DNA from: Gnetum montanum
Lineage: Eukaryota > Streptophyta > Gnetopsida > Gnetales > Gnetaceae
Assembly (NCBI GenBank): GCA_015680685.1
Contig: MNCI01021551.1
Span: 426,444 to 490,443, forward strand
Reading direction: 5' to 3'
Length of the DNA: 64,000 nt
Part shown: positions 44,827 to 54,729 of the stretch, in pieces
How positions within the stretch are numbered: the first letter of the stretch is position 1
Layout: every line of letters begins with the position of its first letter
Translations under genes and position numbers: made by a program
Notes under the pieces: model-generated
Databases searched by the model: none
What the model was told of the DNA's origin: nothing
The model's input: only the letters and a program-made list of their open reading frames with translations

Positions 44827-45558
44827 TGTAGCAACCGACAACGTCAGTGGCTGGAAAAACACCAAGGGGTCGACGAGCATGACAATCTCGACCCTATACC
44901 CATGGGAGGGTCGTGCTGGCTGTGAGTGGATACAAGGTGCCCTAAACAGTCTGGTTGATCAAACAGGGACTTAATCGACGTCTATATAGCCTTTTGCAAC
45001 ATATAGTTTTGCAAACGGGGACGAAAACAAGAAGTGATGCTTGAAAGTAAATAAAGCAGAAAAAATAGTATAAAACGCAACAATAAGCAAAAAATAAGAT
45101 AAAATGCAGTTAGAAAAATGCACCACTCCGAAGCTACAAGCTTGCTCTCTCAAGGTGTATACAATCAATTGCACAGCGTGGCGGAGTGCAGATATCTCAA
45201 GAGTAACCAAAATGTGTAGAGTAGAATAGGTTGTGCGCTTGGGCGCAACCTTGGGTTCTGACAATGCAGGGATTCTACCAAGGTGGTGGAAAGGGAGGTA
45301 GAAAAAAATGCCAGCTAAAGATGCTAACTGTTTGCAAGCCAACTCCGTGCATCATTTCTGAGTAGGTTGTCAACTAGGCAAGCTACTTAGATGGACAGGT
45401 AGGATGACCCGTAGAGCCTATTTACACCTAAAGTAGAAAATTTGCCGAACTGGCCAGCCTAAATTCAGATCGTTCTCCTCCCGAAGAACTATCGTGGTGC
45501 TGCACAAATTGCAAGGCCTGGTGAAGCAAGAATGACTTCAAATTTTTGGGGTGTTTCA
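44827..45558 (-). repeat. Element B 5' LTR (short form)
   Basis: Starts TGAAACACCCC at 45558 and ends GGTTGCTACA at 44827. It matches the 3' LTR at both ends but lacks about 840 central bases. Over the ~128 bases at the 44827 end I count roughly 25 differences, mostly transitions, while some inner parts are almost identical. Confidence 0.85.
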
Positions 45559-46720
45559 GTACTATGGTCAGTCTACACAAACAGTTTATATGCAAGCACA
45601 TAGTGCATGAACTTCTCTTGAGCATGCATCATCACCATTAGTTCTTTCTCTGTTGTGTTGTAATTTAACTGTGCACCCACAATGCTTTGACTTATGCAAG
45701 GGATGTAATATGAATGTTTCTTGTCATCCAACTATGTAAGTATGGCTTCCAAGGCATAATTTAATGCATTTTTCATGATATGAAATGGTCTAGACCAATT
45801 AGGTTCTCATAGAATTAGAGTCTTTATGAGCTTCTGCTTAAGACTCTAAAATGCCTTTTTGCATTCCTTGGTCTAGATGAATGGAGCATCTTTCTTTGTT
45901 AGCTTGACCAATAGTTTTGCAATCTTAGAAATATTCTCTATAAATTGCTAGTAGTAACCAATATGTCCAAGGAATGACTGAACATCTCTTATGGTTTCTA
46001 GTTGATACGTGATTCCTTGGATGACACTTATCTTTTTAAGGTCTACCTTCTTCCCTACCTAAGAAATTCTGTGTCCTAGTATAATGCCTTCCTAGATCAT
46101 GAGATGGCTCCTTGAACAATTGAGTTGCAAATTTATTTGCACACAACTTTTGAGTACTTGCTCAAGGTGGTCCAAGGCATACTTGAATGTAGCACCATAA
46201 GTGGAGAAGTCATCCATGAAGATTTCCACTCCGCTACTAATTTCTTGTTAAAAGATGCTTAAGACCAAGCGTTAAAAAGTAGTGAGAGCATTGCATAAAC
46301 CAAAAGGCATCTTTTGATATGCAAAAGTTTCCTAGGAACTTGTGAATGTTTTTTTGGCTTGGTCTTCCAATGTAATCTGGATTTGGTTATGTCCACTATA
46401 ACCATCTCGAAAACTGTAATAGCAATGCCTAGATATGGTGTTCAACACCTACTTAATGAATGTCAACAAAAAATGATCTTTGAATGTTACCATGTTTAAT
46501 AACTTGAAGTCAATACAAACCTGCCATTTACCACCTCTCTTTGGCACTATCATAAGTGGGCTAACCCACTTACTATCTACAATGGGGTAGATGAACCCTA
46601 CCTTAAGGATTTTCTCACTCTCCTCTTTGACAATTTGTTTCAATTTTTGGTTCAACCACCATTGTGGTTGCCTCCTTGGCTTCATGGATGGATTCGTATA
46701 AATGTGGTGCTAGCATATCT
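45559..46720 (-). pseudogene. Element C reverse transcriptase and start of RNase H
   Basis: Minus strand: MKPRRQPQWWLNQKLKQIV at 46630-46685, FIYPIVDSKWVSPLMIV, GGKWQVCIDFKLLNMVTF, then FMDDFSTYG at 46198-46224 with both catalytic Asp kept. LEQVLKSCVQINLQLN, GH.IS near 46070 and an Asp-Ala-Ser-equivalent stretch near 45770 follow. RNase H breaks off at 45559, where B inserted, and continues at 27824. Confidence 0.8.
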
Positions 46721-47640
46721 ATGGATCAATTCCAATGAGTTCAACATATGACTAGGCAAGGACTATTGGCAATCTATTAACCACTTTTAAGAGTTTTGCA
46801 TTTTTCTCAAGAGAAAGCTTGGGATTAAGTATGACCAACTTGCCATTTTTCAAAAATGTAGATTCTAGGATGATAGGTAGAGCTTTCAACTCTAAGGACT
46901 CTTGTTTGAAATTCTCAAGGATCTTCATCTCTTTCCAGTTGGTATCATCATTTGCATTATTAGAGAGTTGGTGATGGACTTGCTCTATTTTATCCATTCC
47001 TTAAACCTAGGCATATGTTAGGCTCTCAACAAGTTCCATGCAAAGTGTCCTACTTCCAAGATTAGCTATCAACCACTAGCTACCCTCCTATTTTGTGGCT
47101 ACTATGTATAGGCACCTTTAAAGTTCAAATTCATCTACACACCGTCTACATGCTTTAATAGATGTGCTCTTGATAGACTAGAGTTTTGCATGTAGTTGCA
47201 CCAGATATCATTGTACATGATGCATGGAACTCTCTTCTTCTTGATTTTTTCAAATTCATTCTCCTTGGAAATTTCCAAGGAAAGATCTCTGATGCCCATT
47301 CTCACATCAATAGTGCTTAGCCATGCCCTTACCATAATGATTTGGAAGTTCCCCTTACATTTCTCAACCTTGATTGTTAGGAAATCAGTAGGATAAGACC
47401 ACCCACAAACAGTGGTCACAATGTCTTCTACTAGTTCCAATGGAACAGTAATGGACTAGTCTACCAATTCTAATTAGATATTTCTCTTCTTGAGAGGCGA
47501 CAGGTTCTAGGCAGTATACATCTCATGAGAAATCAACTTAGCACCAAAACCTAAATTAAGAAGAGCTTTACATGGTTCATTCCCAAAAACTTGTAAATAG
47601 ATGAGGACTCAGGATCAACTAATTTTCTAGGAAGGCTACC
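46721..47640 (-). pseudogene. Element C aspartic protease and linker
   Basis: The frame 47135-47440 has MELVEDIVTTVCGWSYPTDF, FQIIMVRAWLSTIDVRMGI and LSLEISKENEFEKI. The DSG region lies upstream near 47540-47560 and is frameshifted: the minus strand reads FRFWC, where relatives have the catalytic triplet. The linker 46752-46997 has LSNNANDDTNWKEMKILENF and GKLVILNPKLS. Confidence 0.75.
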
Positions 47641-50200
47641 AACCCAGATCCAATCAGATGTAGCATGAGTGAGCATAATAGTATGGATTTTGGGGAGTAT
47701 TTGATTTGAAGGGTTCCCAATGGAATGGTTTGCAAAGGATAAGGTAGGAGCAAGATGACTGGCTGCTTGAGTCTATGAGGGCTAAGTAGGGTTGTTGGGT
47801 TAAAAAATGATATTTTGCAAGCATGAGGTTCCAAACCAGTTGGTTGATTAACTAGTTTTAAACTAATCGCCCTAGTAGCATTGTGTTGCTATGACTAGGC
47901 TAGAAGTTCAGCCTACATGGATGGAGCAGGTAGTAGCTGCATTGAGGGTGAAGGAATAGGTGCAAGAATAGGAGGATAAAGATGCAATGTGGTATCTCTT
48001 CTAGAATATGAAGAATGAATTCTATAGTATTTGGAACTATAGTAGTGATGTTGGAAAGGAGAAACATGACTAGAAGAGTCACGTGGAGATAGGGGTTACT
48101 AAACATAATACCCATATGGATCTGGCTCTCTATAAAGGTACTGCTACCTTGGTGGTGGCATCCCCCATGACTGTGGGTGTTGCCATTATTGGTACTACTC
48201 ATACAATTATAGTGGAGTTCCACTTGGATAATATTGTTATTGTTAATGAAACTATCTCAAATTTCCTTGAGAATAAGGCAATCTTCTAGGTGTTTGTCTT
48301 TTTACTAGTCATGGATTCAAAGCATACATCCTAGACTCCTATAAGTGTGACATAGTGAGGTAACATCCCTTAGGAGATTCATATTGGTAGATATCACACC
48401 CACCATCATCATCTAATTCAGGCTTCGCAATTTCCTCTATGGCAGCAATCTTGCCCTTACCCCTTTAATTCGCATGTTCAACTTCCTTTTACCTCCTATG
48501 ATCATGATCACTACTTTATTCTTTGGACTCTTTAGCAATTTTTAGAATGGCTTCAAATTTGTTATCCATAGAGTCCCACAACTAATCAACCTTAGCCAAA
48601 ATTTTAGAGGTAAATTTTTAAATTAGTAAGGTTTTTTGATTCACCAACTCATCAAGTGATGATTCCTCCTCATTGTCACAAAATGGACCACCCTTTTGTG
48701 AATGGAAGAATCTCAGTTGTATTTTTCTACACTTTCAAGTTTCCTCAATTCTTCTTCTTTTTTTTTTGCTACCTACTCGATCAACCTTTAGATCTGATGG
48801 GCTCTTAGCTCTAATAGTCTTCCTTGGGCATAGATCCCAAGAGTTCTCCTTATTTCAGAGCGAAGCCCATCTATGATGTGGTGTAGTTGTTCCTACTAAG
48901 AGTAGCCATGGCCAAGGCATTAGTGTAATAAGGAATAATATCCACCCATGGCAGTATCCAAGGACCTATGTGTTCCTTACTTCCAACCCCAGATCTGCCT
49001 TCTCAAATTGGACACTCGGGAGTATGTTTGATACCTGATGTTCAATAGTTCGAGCATCGTACTCCATCTATAGATTGATTACAACTCCAAGGACCAGTAC
49101 CACCTTTCTACTTCTTTGATGAGTATCTTGGGAAATAACGTAATCTTTTCCTAGTAATTTTCTATGTTTTGTAGAGCACAAGCATTTTGAAAAGCATGAA
49201 GATGATTTTGCGGATCGAAGTTATATCCCCCCTGAAACCTGGGGATGTTGGTCATATCCAATCACTTGATCCTACTATCTTTCACGTACCTTGTCAAAAT
49301 TATCACTGCCTCTGTGATGTTTATCATGCTTTGGGTGGTGATTAAAGAATCATCATAACCATGATCCTAGTGCCTACAATGCCCTCTGATACCCCTTCAT
49401 TCATGGAAGTGGGCCTCTCTTGAATGCCAATGCCCTAGATCTTGACTTGCCCAAAGGTTCCTATGATCATCCTTATCCCATCAACCATCCATCCTGATTG
49501 CATCCCGTGCGATTGCATTCGAAGCTAGAATAGGAAGAATATGATGATGAAGGTGAAGAGGAAAGAGGACTAGAACCATCATGGTGCCTACCATCCCCTC
49601 TTCGATGGTTGTGGCCACAATTGTGATCATGCTACTTGCTTGTATCCCTGCCATGACTCTCCTTAGATACCACTTTTTTCTAGGATCTGTTCTTGCCCAA
49701 ACTAAATTATGTATCATGGATTGCAAGTTTTGGTTTTGACCTCCTTCACCAAAGTCAAAGAGAGGTGCCTCTTTGTATGGAAAATGCCCAAAGAAGGGTT
49801 CTCCACCATCTTTTTGGTACATCAAGAATGGGGAATCATTGGACGACTTCCCCTTCATAGACTCGTAACGCTACTCTAGCTGTCAATCCCTTAGACATTG
49901 TGCATTAGTGGGATCATAATCCCTAGCATCACTATCCTACACAACATATTCAGCATAAAGCTCTTGGATTCCCAACCACATTAGAGTTTGGTGGAGCATT
50001 ATAGGAATGGATCGATCAAGTAGCAACACAATGATGCCCTCCATGTCTTGCCACCATAGTTGTTCATCTTGATGTAGGACGAAGGTGAAATTGGATACAT
50101 ACTCATCTGTATGAGCATATATCACTATGTATTGTTGGGGCACTTGCTGATTTACTCCATCAAACTTGGGCAGAGAATCACTCCTATGAGAAGAAGACAT
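47641..50200 (-). pseudogene. gag: Element C gag
   Basis: The ATG at 50200 begins MSSSHRSDSLPKFDGVNQQV; DEYVSNFTFVLHQDEQLWWQ follows. A basic His/Arg linker covers 49480-49700. The capsid core at 48900-49260 has FQGGYNFDPQNHLHAFQNA, a SLELQSIYRWSTMLELL block, SNLRRQIWGWK.GTHRSLDTA and the GHGYS..EQLHHIIDGL segment. The Cys/His segment near 48400 reads GVISTNMN, so it is lost here. A Pro/Tyr/Gln tail runs to 47640. Confidence 0.75.
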
Positions 50201-50344
50201 GTTGTATTAGAAGACAACAAATGTAGTGTGCTTTCTTATAATTGTTGTAGTTATTTTGCTGTATGATATGACTTTAGGGTTCGTTCCAATGATGTTAAAT
50301 AATTTTTCACTAAATCCTAGATAGCGCACATAACAAACTAAAGG

Positions 50345-50362
50345 TCCCAGGCAACAACGCTA
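50345..50362 (-). promoter_or_regulatory. Element C primer binding site (tRNA-Asp type)
   Basis: Minus strand TAGCGTTGTTGCCTGGGA, close to the tRNA-Asp complement, one base after the LTR end. Confidence 0.8.
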
Positions 50363-50363
50363 A

Positions 50364-51273
50364 TGATGAGCAGCGAGTATACCCTACACCCAGCCATATG
50401 AATTACATGCATTTACATGCAATCTAATCAAATTTCATAGACCTTAAGTTGCTAAGTACGTTGGTTCTAGGAAGTGAAATCTAATCGTGATGATCATTGT
50501 CTTCCCAACTACACTTTTGAAGCTTAGTTGTATGGTTAAGTGTAATTGAGGTACATGATTTTTATTATTTTATATTTTATTCACCTACAATTGATAACAA
50601 TTTGAAACTCAATTTATTAACTAATTTAACTAATCCAATTGTTAACTAATAACTAACTATCCTAACATAAGTATCCGATCCCACTTTCCATACACATCTT
50701 GAACGCATACAACACTACTGGGCTACTAAGTTTTAAGTGTTGCTAGGATTACCAAGCATTGTATGTTATGCTCAAAGTAGTCATACTTATGTATTTAATC
50801 TATTTGGCTTAATTAGTTAATTAATTAAAGTCTTACTTATCTTAATTAATCAAGTAATTAACAAAAACAATAAATGTAGAAATAAATCATTAATTTATTG
50901 TAAGTGCTACAAGGTTTGATCAAAAGGCACATCTTTATTGTCATTCAAACTAGTGTGCTCAGGTACATGAATGCTTGAATAAAGATTTGTACACTTTCTG
51001 ACTCCTACTGTGGGCACTCAGAAAAATATTCTAACTTTCAATTAACAAAATTGCAAGAGCTCTACTACAATTATGACAAGAACTCTCATAAACACGAAAA
51101 ATGAGCACATATTTATAGACTTTATTATGGAGCTGCATCGATGAGGCCTCATAAATGCAGCAAATGCTACATTGACACAACTCCTTCAATGGGGCAACAC
51201 CACATTGACAATGACCCGTCAACAAGGCCACATTGACAAGGGCCTGTCAACACAACACTTTGAGGCTTCATCA
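50364..51273 (-). repeat. Element C 5' LTR
   Basis: Starts TGATGAAGCCTC at 51273 and ends GCTGCTCATCA at 50364; 910 bp. U3 modules are TTGACAGGCCCTTG, TCAATGTGGCCTTG and TTGACGGGTCATTG, the same type as in D. A TATA-type TCTATAAATATGTGC lies near 51101-51120. Confidence 0.9.
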
Positions 51274-52560
51274 CATACCTAATTATCCTTTTTGAAATTT
51301 CCATCAACAATTTGCTTTCTTTATAGTCAATCATGATTCTTTCATTTTAATACATCCACAAACCCTCATGAATTGTGTCAAAAAAATCACTTCATCTCCT
51401 TGCAATTGTACTTCTATATAGTCTTGTAGTCCTAATTTCTTGAATTTTTCCTACTAGACTTTGAAGTAATCAACCATAGATTTATAGTTTATGGGTCTAT
51501 AAAATATGGAAAATTTATACTTTTCCACCATCTCTCATGCTAAAACCACCAAAGGTCCTTTCATCACGTTTTGTACCTTCTTCAACTTGTTTCATATCCT
51601 CTTCTTGATATCTTTTGTACTATGTTTACCAAATCCACCAATCAAACAAAATTATAGGCACTAATAAGTCATTCTAGTTTTCTTTATTATAATTTGAATG
51701 ATTTCTTACAAGTGTTATAGTTCCTAAGTTAAATATCATTTGAAAAAATCGAGGGTTTTTCTTCTCAAATTTCTTTAGAATAATGCATAGTATAATGATT
51801 TCACAATCTTTTGTTTATTATAGCGATTTTAGATCATTTGTAGGTTGTATGAATATCTCCAAGATTTTTTTTTGGGTGCTCAATCTTATTTATTATCTCT
51901 TCTACTAAATGGTGGTACATAATGGACAACAAGAATAAATTTTAATAATCTCTCTCTTTATTTATTATATTAATGAAAGTATTTATAAGGTAACAAGTGT
52001 AAATAATTGCACATTAATTATTTTTCTCTCTTCTATATTAATTTATCCTTATTTGTTGGTTCCAAATAGGCTTTTTATTCTTTGACCTCTAGGTATTATT
52101 GACAATCTTCTAATTTAGGACATCACAATTGATCTTATTTTTCTTGTTCTTTGCCTTCACCTCAACAATTTCTTCTTTGATGTGGTGTTGTTCCCATCGT
52201 ATTTCTTGGAGATAATCATAATGTTGATAGTTCTCTCAAGTATATCACTAACATTAATTTTGAGTCTTTCCACCATCAATTTCTCATTGAACTCTAATTT
52301 TGCATCACTTTCTTCAAGACACCAAAAAACTCTTTTAGAACTACATATAATCTTTGACTACTCCTAATATCTCTTTTCTTTTAGTAATCAAGTTACCCAT
52401 TTGCTTCTCTCAGTCTTGTTTTTTTACAAGGTCATTGCTTTTGCCTTTAATAATTTCTTCATCTTTTTTTTTGGTAGTGTTTAAGCCATTTTAACTAGCT
52501 TCTTTCAATTCCAATTTCCATTTAATTTTTTTCATTGTTATATCTAATTCTTTTTTTCCT
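51274..52560. other. Unassigned AT-rich sequence with a readable minus-strand stretch
   Basis: On the minus strand about 90 codons at 51290-51580 read with few stops (KGPLVVLA, FYRPINYKSMVDYF, KFKKLGLQDYIEVQLQGDEV), resembling a protein remnant I do not recognise. A second Lys/Glu-rich minus-strand stretch is at 52200-52560. It may be the gag part of a copia-type element that begins at repeat R. Confidence 0.35.
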
Positions 52561-52604
52561 TAACACCTTGCTCTAATACTATGTCAAATTGGTTATCAGG
52601 ATCA

Positions 52605-53440
52605 AATAATTATCCCACCAAGATCAACATCAAAATTTTAATTACATTTCCACAAGTTCACAAAGTGATTTCATCTATTATGTATGAATGAATCATTGTT
52701 GTTTTATTTCTTTGAAACTTCCATCTTACTTTCAACTAATGAAATATTCATTCTCCCATGGGATTCTTGTATTGTTGTACTCTTTTGTGTAGTTTGGTGA
52801 AAGTGCTTCTCCCATGGTTTGTTTGATTCACATTTCATATTGTCTTATATGTCATTCATTCCTTTATATGAGGAATCTCCTTTTCTTACTCAACTCTCTC
52901 AATTAAGAGCATTTTATTTTTCATGCTAGTTTTGTACAATATAGATGGTTATATGGTCATTATGTCTAGCTTCCATACTACATGGTTTTTGTCCTTTATT
53001 GTTGGTTGATTCAAATCTTTCACTCTCCACATTAACAAACTTCACCTTCTCCATTTCTCTCATGGGTTGATTTCCATTATCTAGATTTAACAACAGATGA
53101 TCTTTCTATCTAATTGATCAGTATGTTATGTTTATCGAATAGACTTGATTCACACTCTTTCTCATTGATTATTTTACCTAGTTTTAAACTTGGCTCATGT
53201 AGCCAAGATTACCAATTTTCATGTGCATGTTATTTTTTCTTTCTATGTGTCTTCTCCTTGTGACACACTTCTTCAGTCTTCATCATTGACCTATGAGTGT
53301 CATGCTTCCTACAAGTTCCTTAACTTCCATGAGACTTGGGTTTTTTCATCTTCCATAGTTTTCTCTTTCCTATATATATATTTATTTATATAATCTTGTA
53401 TGTGTACAAATTATTTTATTTTCTTTCAATCTTTGTGTCT
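52605..53440. repeat. Repeat R copy 2 (possible minus-strand LTR)
   Basis: Collinear with 3245-4087. On its left, the minus strand reads TTTGACA then TAGTATTAGAGCAAGG near 52566-52586, close to the TGGTATCAGAGC primer site (initiator tRNA-Met) of copia elements. This suggests R is an LTR whose end lies near 52587. Confidence 0.5.
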
Positions 53441-53582
53441 TTTCATTTCATTGTTGTGAATTTTTCTTAATTGTTCTTTTTTTTTTACAATGCGCATAAA
53501 CAACATCTCAAGGGATTAGTTAAGTATTCATGTCCTAAGCTATCATCTAAAGGTTCACAAGTAGGTTAAAGCTAATGGCAAA
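53441..53582. other. Flank of element G
   Basis: T-rich run and a short unassigned stretch. No gene. GCAAA at 53578-53582 would be the target duplication, with no partner available. Confidence 0.4.
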
Positions 53583-54467
53583 TGATGAGTGGCTAGGTTC
53601 CCCTACACTTAACCATATGAATACAAGCATCGAACTCCGCAGACGGACTAATTGTGGTATCTAGATAGTTACACATTGATCGCAGTGAGATGTACTATCA
53701 ATGTGTAACTATCTAGATGATAGATCAACTATGCGATCATAGTGTAACTATCTAGACTAGTATTGGCTTATCATGTATGGTTTAGTCCAGAGTGAGATGT
53801 ATAATATGATTTCTAACACTAGGCTACTCTTAGAGACAATGGAAAATAATCTTGATTAAACTAATAAGCAATAGGAAACAAAGTCTGGATATCCTAAGTG
53901 CGATGAGCATCTGTCCTTAATAATCCATACACATCTTGGACCTCATGTACTACTTCTGGGATTACCAAGTGCACATTACTTAAGCACTCCTAAGTACGCT
54001 ACTGGGTTACCAAGTAGTTACACTTCATTGTTCATGATTAAGTCGTACTCATTCTGCATTTAACAATAGGAATAATAAATGATGGTAAAGAAATATTAAC
54101 TAATAAAACAAGAAATAAAAATAACAATTAAACAATTAAAAACTAAGTGAATGCTACAATGATAGAGTAATCTCGATCTTTATTACCGATCATGTGTATG
54201 TCCAAGTACGTCACACTCAAATAAAGGTTCCGTACAATTACAATCATCACACTACAAGCATGCATTGGGGAAAGAATTGAAAATTGACAAAAAGACTCTA
54301 CTCTAACACTATCTAACTCCCTCCTTTTCCTATGCACCTGAATGTGGTATTTATAGGCTTACACAGGACCCATGATATTGTGTATTCAATATCGTTAACC
54401 AGGATGCGATTTCGCGTACCCGATATCAAGGATCCAATATTAGGACCTAACAAAACATGATTCATCA
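53583..54467 (-). repeat. Element G 3' LTR
   Basis: Starts TGATGAATCATG at 54467 and ends GCCACTCATCA at 53583; 885 bp. U3 carries GATATCGGGTACGCG, GATATTGAATAC and CAATATCATGGGTCC, then CTATAAATACCAC near 54344-54356. It contains a perfect hairpin at 53659-53718. Confidence 0.9.
53659..53718. repeat. Perfect 22-bp inverted repeat in the element G LTR
   Basis: Arms 53659-53680 and 53697-53718 pair without mismatch around a 16-base loop. A third partial copy of the arm (GTGTAACTATCTAGA) follows at 53741. Confidence 0.9.
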
Positions 54468-54483
54468 TGTCCCCATGACTGAA
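54468..54483 (-). promoter_or_regulatory. Element G polypurine tract
   Basis: Minus strand TCAGTCATGGGGACA next to the LTR start. Confidence 0.7.
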
Positions 54484-54536
54484 TAACAAGTGATCCTTGA
54501 GTTAGACAAAATGAGAATGGGTTCAATTGATTACAG

Positions 54537-54674
54537 AATGGATAGGTATTGGATTATTTGACTAACTAGGAATTACTCATGCTACAGTGTGGAATTGAAC
54601 AAAANCAATGGATAGGTATTGGATTATTTGACTAACTAGGAATTACTCATGCTGCAGTGTGGAATTGAACAAAA
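54537..54674. repeat. 68-bp direct duplication flanking an ambiguous base
   Basis: 54537-54604 and 54607-54674 are identical except for CTAC/CTGC; the only N of the window is at 54605, between them. It may be an assembly join rather than a real tandem repeat. Confidence 0.85.
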
Positions 54675-54729
54675 CAAAATTGGGACACATACATAGAACT
54701 GACAAAAGACAAAATTTATTGGACTCATG

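Larger units (their letters stand above)
27825..45558 (-). mobile_element. Element B: 17.7-kb Tat/Ogre-type Ty3 retrotransposon carrying an antisense gene
   Basis: Flanked by the 5-bp target duplication GTAGT (27820-27824) and GTACT (45559-45563). Minus-strand order: 5' LTR, primer site, leader with tandem repeats, gag with Cys/His finger, protease, a 5.8-kb intron-like block with an opposite-strand gene, RT, RNase H, archaeal-type RNase H, integrase, 3' region with hairpin repeats, purine tract, 3' LTR. The second (archaeal-type) RNase H and the FAW..DM.G.DP RT start are hallmarks of the Tat lineage, to which Ogre belongs. Confidence 0.9.
12633..51273 (-). mobile_element. Element C: Athila-type Ty3/gypsy retrotransposon split by insertions D and B
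   Basis: The minus-strand pieces in order are 51273-45559 (LTR, primer site, gag, protease, RT, part of RNase H), 27824-26690 (RNase H end and most of integrase) and 13279-12633 (integrase C-terminus, noncoding 3' region). Across both gaps the pieces join at homologous positions when compared with element D. The first gap carries a near-perfect 5-bp target duplication (GTAGT/GTACT), the second TTTTT/TTGTT. The third ORF and 3' LTR are missing beyond 12633. Confidence 0.85.
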
